Shown here piece after piece: positions 5,858-7,260 of a stretch of 7,260 bases of DNA (the first letter of the stretch is position 1; every line of letters starts with the position of its first letter). Position numbers and translations under genes: made by a program. Origin of the DNA: Halanaerobiales bacterium (GTDB lineage: Bacteria > Bacillota_F > Halanaerobiia > Halanaerobiales > DTU029); NCBI GenBank assembly GCA_016278415.1, contig JADQBV010000454.1, positions 1-7,260 of the forward strand, in the 5' to 3' direction. The notes under the pieces are model-generated. The model did no database searches. It was not told where the DNA came from and saw only the letters and a list, made by a program, of their open reading frames with translations.

Positions 5858-6004
5858 TAATAAATACATTTCTATATAGTCCTTTATAAAGGCCTAATAT
5901 TTTGTTTTATTTACAAATAATTCATTTATTACACTCAGATCATTTGTTGAAAGGTCAAGCTATGAAGAAAAATATTATACTAATATTATTATACTATTCG
6001 TTTT

Positions 6005-7260
6005 CTAATATAGAATGTATTCCTTCTGCTCATTTTTTGCTCTATACATAACATGATCTGCTTTTTTAATAAGTTCTTCTAACTGTTTACCATCTTCAGG
6101 ATAAATACTAATTCCCATACTAACATTTATCACAAACTCACTGCCTTCTATAATTAGAGGTTCTTTAAATTTCTCTATCAACTTATCAGCTGCCTTGATA
6201 GCTTCCTCTTTAGATATAATTCCGTCTAGTGCTATAGTAAATTCATCCCCACCCAATCTGGATATTATATCTTCTTTACGGAAAATTTCTTTTAATCTAC
6301 GGGCTACATCTATAAGTATTTTATCTCCCATGCTATGACCATAATTATCATTGATTTCTTTAAACTTATCAATATCCAAAAATATAATTGCTATTTTTTT
6401 TCTATTCTTTTCTGTACTTACTCTTAAACTATTAAATTGCTCTATAAAGAATTTCCTATTTGCTAATCCTGTTAATTGATCGTGATTAGCCTGGTGTTCA
6501 AACTTACTTAATAAATATATTACTACTATAATAAAGACCACAAAAACTACAATCATAATAAAAGCATTAATTAGAAATAAACTGCGATGCCTATTAATCT
6601 CTTCTAGCATAACCCGATCATTATATTTAATTCCAACTACATAAGAATTCCATTGCTCTTTGTCATCCTCACCAGAAATTAAAGCAGGAAAGAATTTGTA
6701 AAGATAAGTATTGCCTTCTAAGTTAATAACTGTACTTTGCACTTCATTACTCAAAATAGAGTTCCTAGCCAATTTTCTTTCAGTTACGGAAATATCAGGA
6801 TTCACAAAGGGCCCTATACTACTCCTTAGCTTAGCAACTCCTTTATTTATAGGTTCAACACTGAAGAATGATATATCTTCCACTATTTCATAATCTTTTG
6901 TAATTTTAGTAGCATCCCCAAATATATCTAAATTTTTAAGAACAGGAAATTTTCTGTGAGCCTCAATACTTAACTCCAATAAATATTTATTATCATGAGT
7001 TGGAAAATAGCTATATTTTTTTATTTCTCCTGTACTTGTAGACAAATCAAGCCGATCAACTACAAAGGAATTCCCTTCCAAACGTTTTCTTAATACTTGT
7101 GAAAAACCTGAATATACCGAAAAATCAAGACCTAAATCCTTTGGAAATGTTGTTTTAATTATCTCCAGCTCACTATTAAGAATATAAATCTCATAAATAC
7201 CAAATTCTTCTTTTAACGGCTCCAAATCCCAATCCATCACTTCGGGATTACGCCGATATT
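6005..7260 (-). CDS. membrane sensor diguanylate cyclase (GGDEF), N-terminus cut by window edge
   Basis: The frame ends at TAG (6005-6007) and is open to the right edge. GTG at 7238-7240 and ATG at 7235-7237 have no ribosome site, and upstream codons (YRRNPE) continue in frame, so the true start lies outside. Numbering from that GTG: residues 1-~218 form an extracytoplasmic sensor-like region, 221-245 a strong membrane helix (FLINAFIMIVVFVVFIIVVIY), then the GGDEF domain from HDQLTGLANR (253-262). FLDIDKFKEIND (287-298) holds the metal-binding Asp, GGDEF (330-334) is the intact active-site loop, and RKED (321-324) is the RxxD product-inhibition site at the correct five-residue spacing. The protein should make cyclic di-GMP from two GTP in response to an external signal, with feedback inhibition. 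The missing part likely contains the first membrane segment. It lies outside the tRNA scar, so it is probably chromosomal and unrelated to the defence genes. Confidence 0.93.
   Translation of the reverse strand, partial: YRRNPEVMDWDLEPLKEEFGIYEIYILNSELEIIKTTFPKDLGLDFSVYSGFSQVLRKRLEGNSFVVDRLDLSTSTGEIKKYSYFPTHDNKYLLELSIEAHRKFPVLKNLDIFGDATKITKDYEIVEDISFFSVEPINKGVAKLRSSIGPFVNPDISVTERKLARNSILSNEVQSTVINLEGNTYLYKFFPALISGEDDKEQWNSYVVGIKYNDRVMLEEINRHRSLFLINAFIMIVVFVVFIIVVIYLLSKFEHQANHDQLTGLANRKFFIEQFNSLRVSTEKNRKKIAIIFLDIDKFKEINDNYGHSMGDKILIDVARRLKEIFRKEDIISRLGGDEFTIALDGIISKEEAIKAADKLIEKFKEPLIIEGSEFVINVSMGISIYPEDGKQLEELIKKADHVMYRAKNEQKEYILY

Larger units (their letters stand above)
5510..6004. other. 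gene-poor stretch between tRNA scar and GGDEF gene
   Basis: No gene of normal size is present on either strand. It contains an 8-bp inverted repeat (5580-5617), a very short minus-strand frame (5659-5721, 20 codons, no ribosome site), the hairpin terminator at 5828-5857, and a 10-bp direct repeat TATTATACTA (5973-5982 and 5987-5996) just past the GGDEF stop. It probably is chromosomal flank, the trailer of the GGDEF gene. Confidence 0.6.

Noticed and set aside
6711..6893. Plus-strand open frame of 60 codons within the GGDEF gene
   Set aside because: Antisense shadow of the sensor region of the diguanylate cyclase gene.

Overview
The window is low-GC, AT-rich DNA with strong AGGAGG-type ribosome binding sites and a CCA-encoding tRNA 3' end. 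This points to a low-GC Firmicute, possibly of the Clostridia/Halanaerobiales type; the order-level guess is inference. All recognisable protein genes are read leftward (minus strand).

Reading right to left: 6005-7260 holds the C-terminal part of a membrane sensor diguanylate cyclase (GGDEF), followed by a hairpin terminator at 5828-5857. At 5454-5509 lies the 3' part of a class II tRNA-Leu gene, on the plus strand, from the anticodon loop to CCA, with no 5' half. This is the usual scar left where an integrative element inserted into a tRNA gene. By the polarity of such events, the element should lie to the left of the scar and the GGDEF gene should be chromosome. From 5453 to about 4680 is a gene-poor stretch with an 11-bp tandem repeat (possible recombinase arm sites) and a C-rich tandem heptamer.

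The putative island carries an intact NACHT-domain STAND NTPase (2662-4581, a bacterial NLR-like protein) with a good promoter and a palindrome over its -35 box. Next comes a decayed IS110-family element of the IS1111 type (about 943-2582; transposase remnant 1336-2502). Last is a caspase-fold (C14) protease with an intact His/Cys dyad (851 to beyond the left edge).

The main reading is a bacterial immune module: an NLR-like NACHT sensor/switch and a caspase-like effector in the same orientation, separated by an old insertion sequence, inside an element integrated at a tRNA-Leu. The transposase has four frameshifts and a nonsense codon, while both flanking immune genes remain open over all visible codons. 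Whether NACHT and caspase act together cannot be proved from sequence alone. The IS ends also show 10-bp inverted repeats, an outward -35 box and an inward -10 box, as expected of a circle-junction promoter, plus a 3' non-coding region where an IS1111-type guide (bridge/seek) RNA would be expected.
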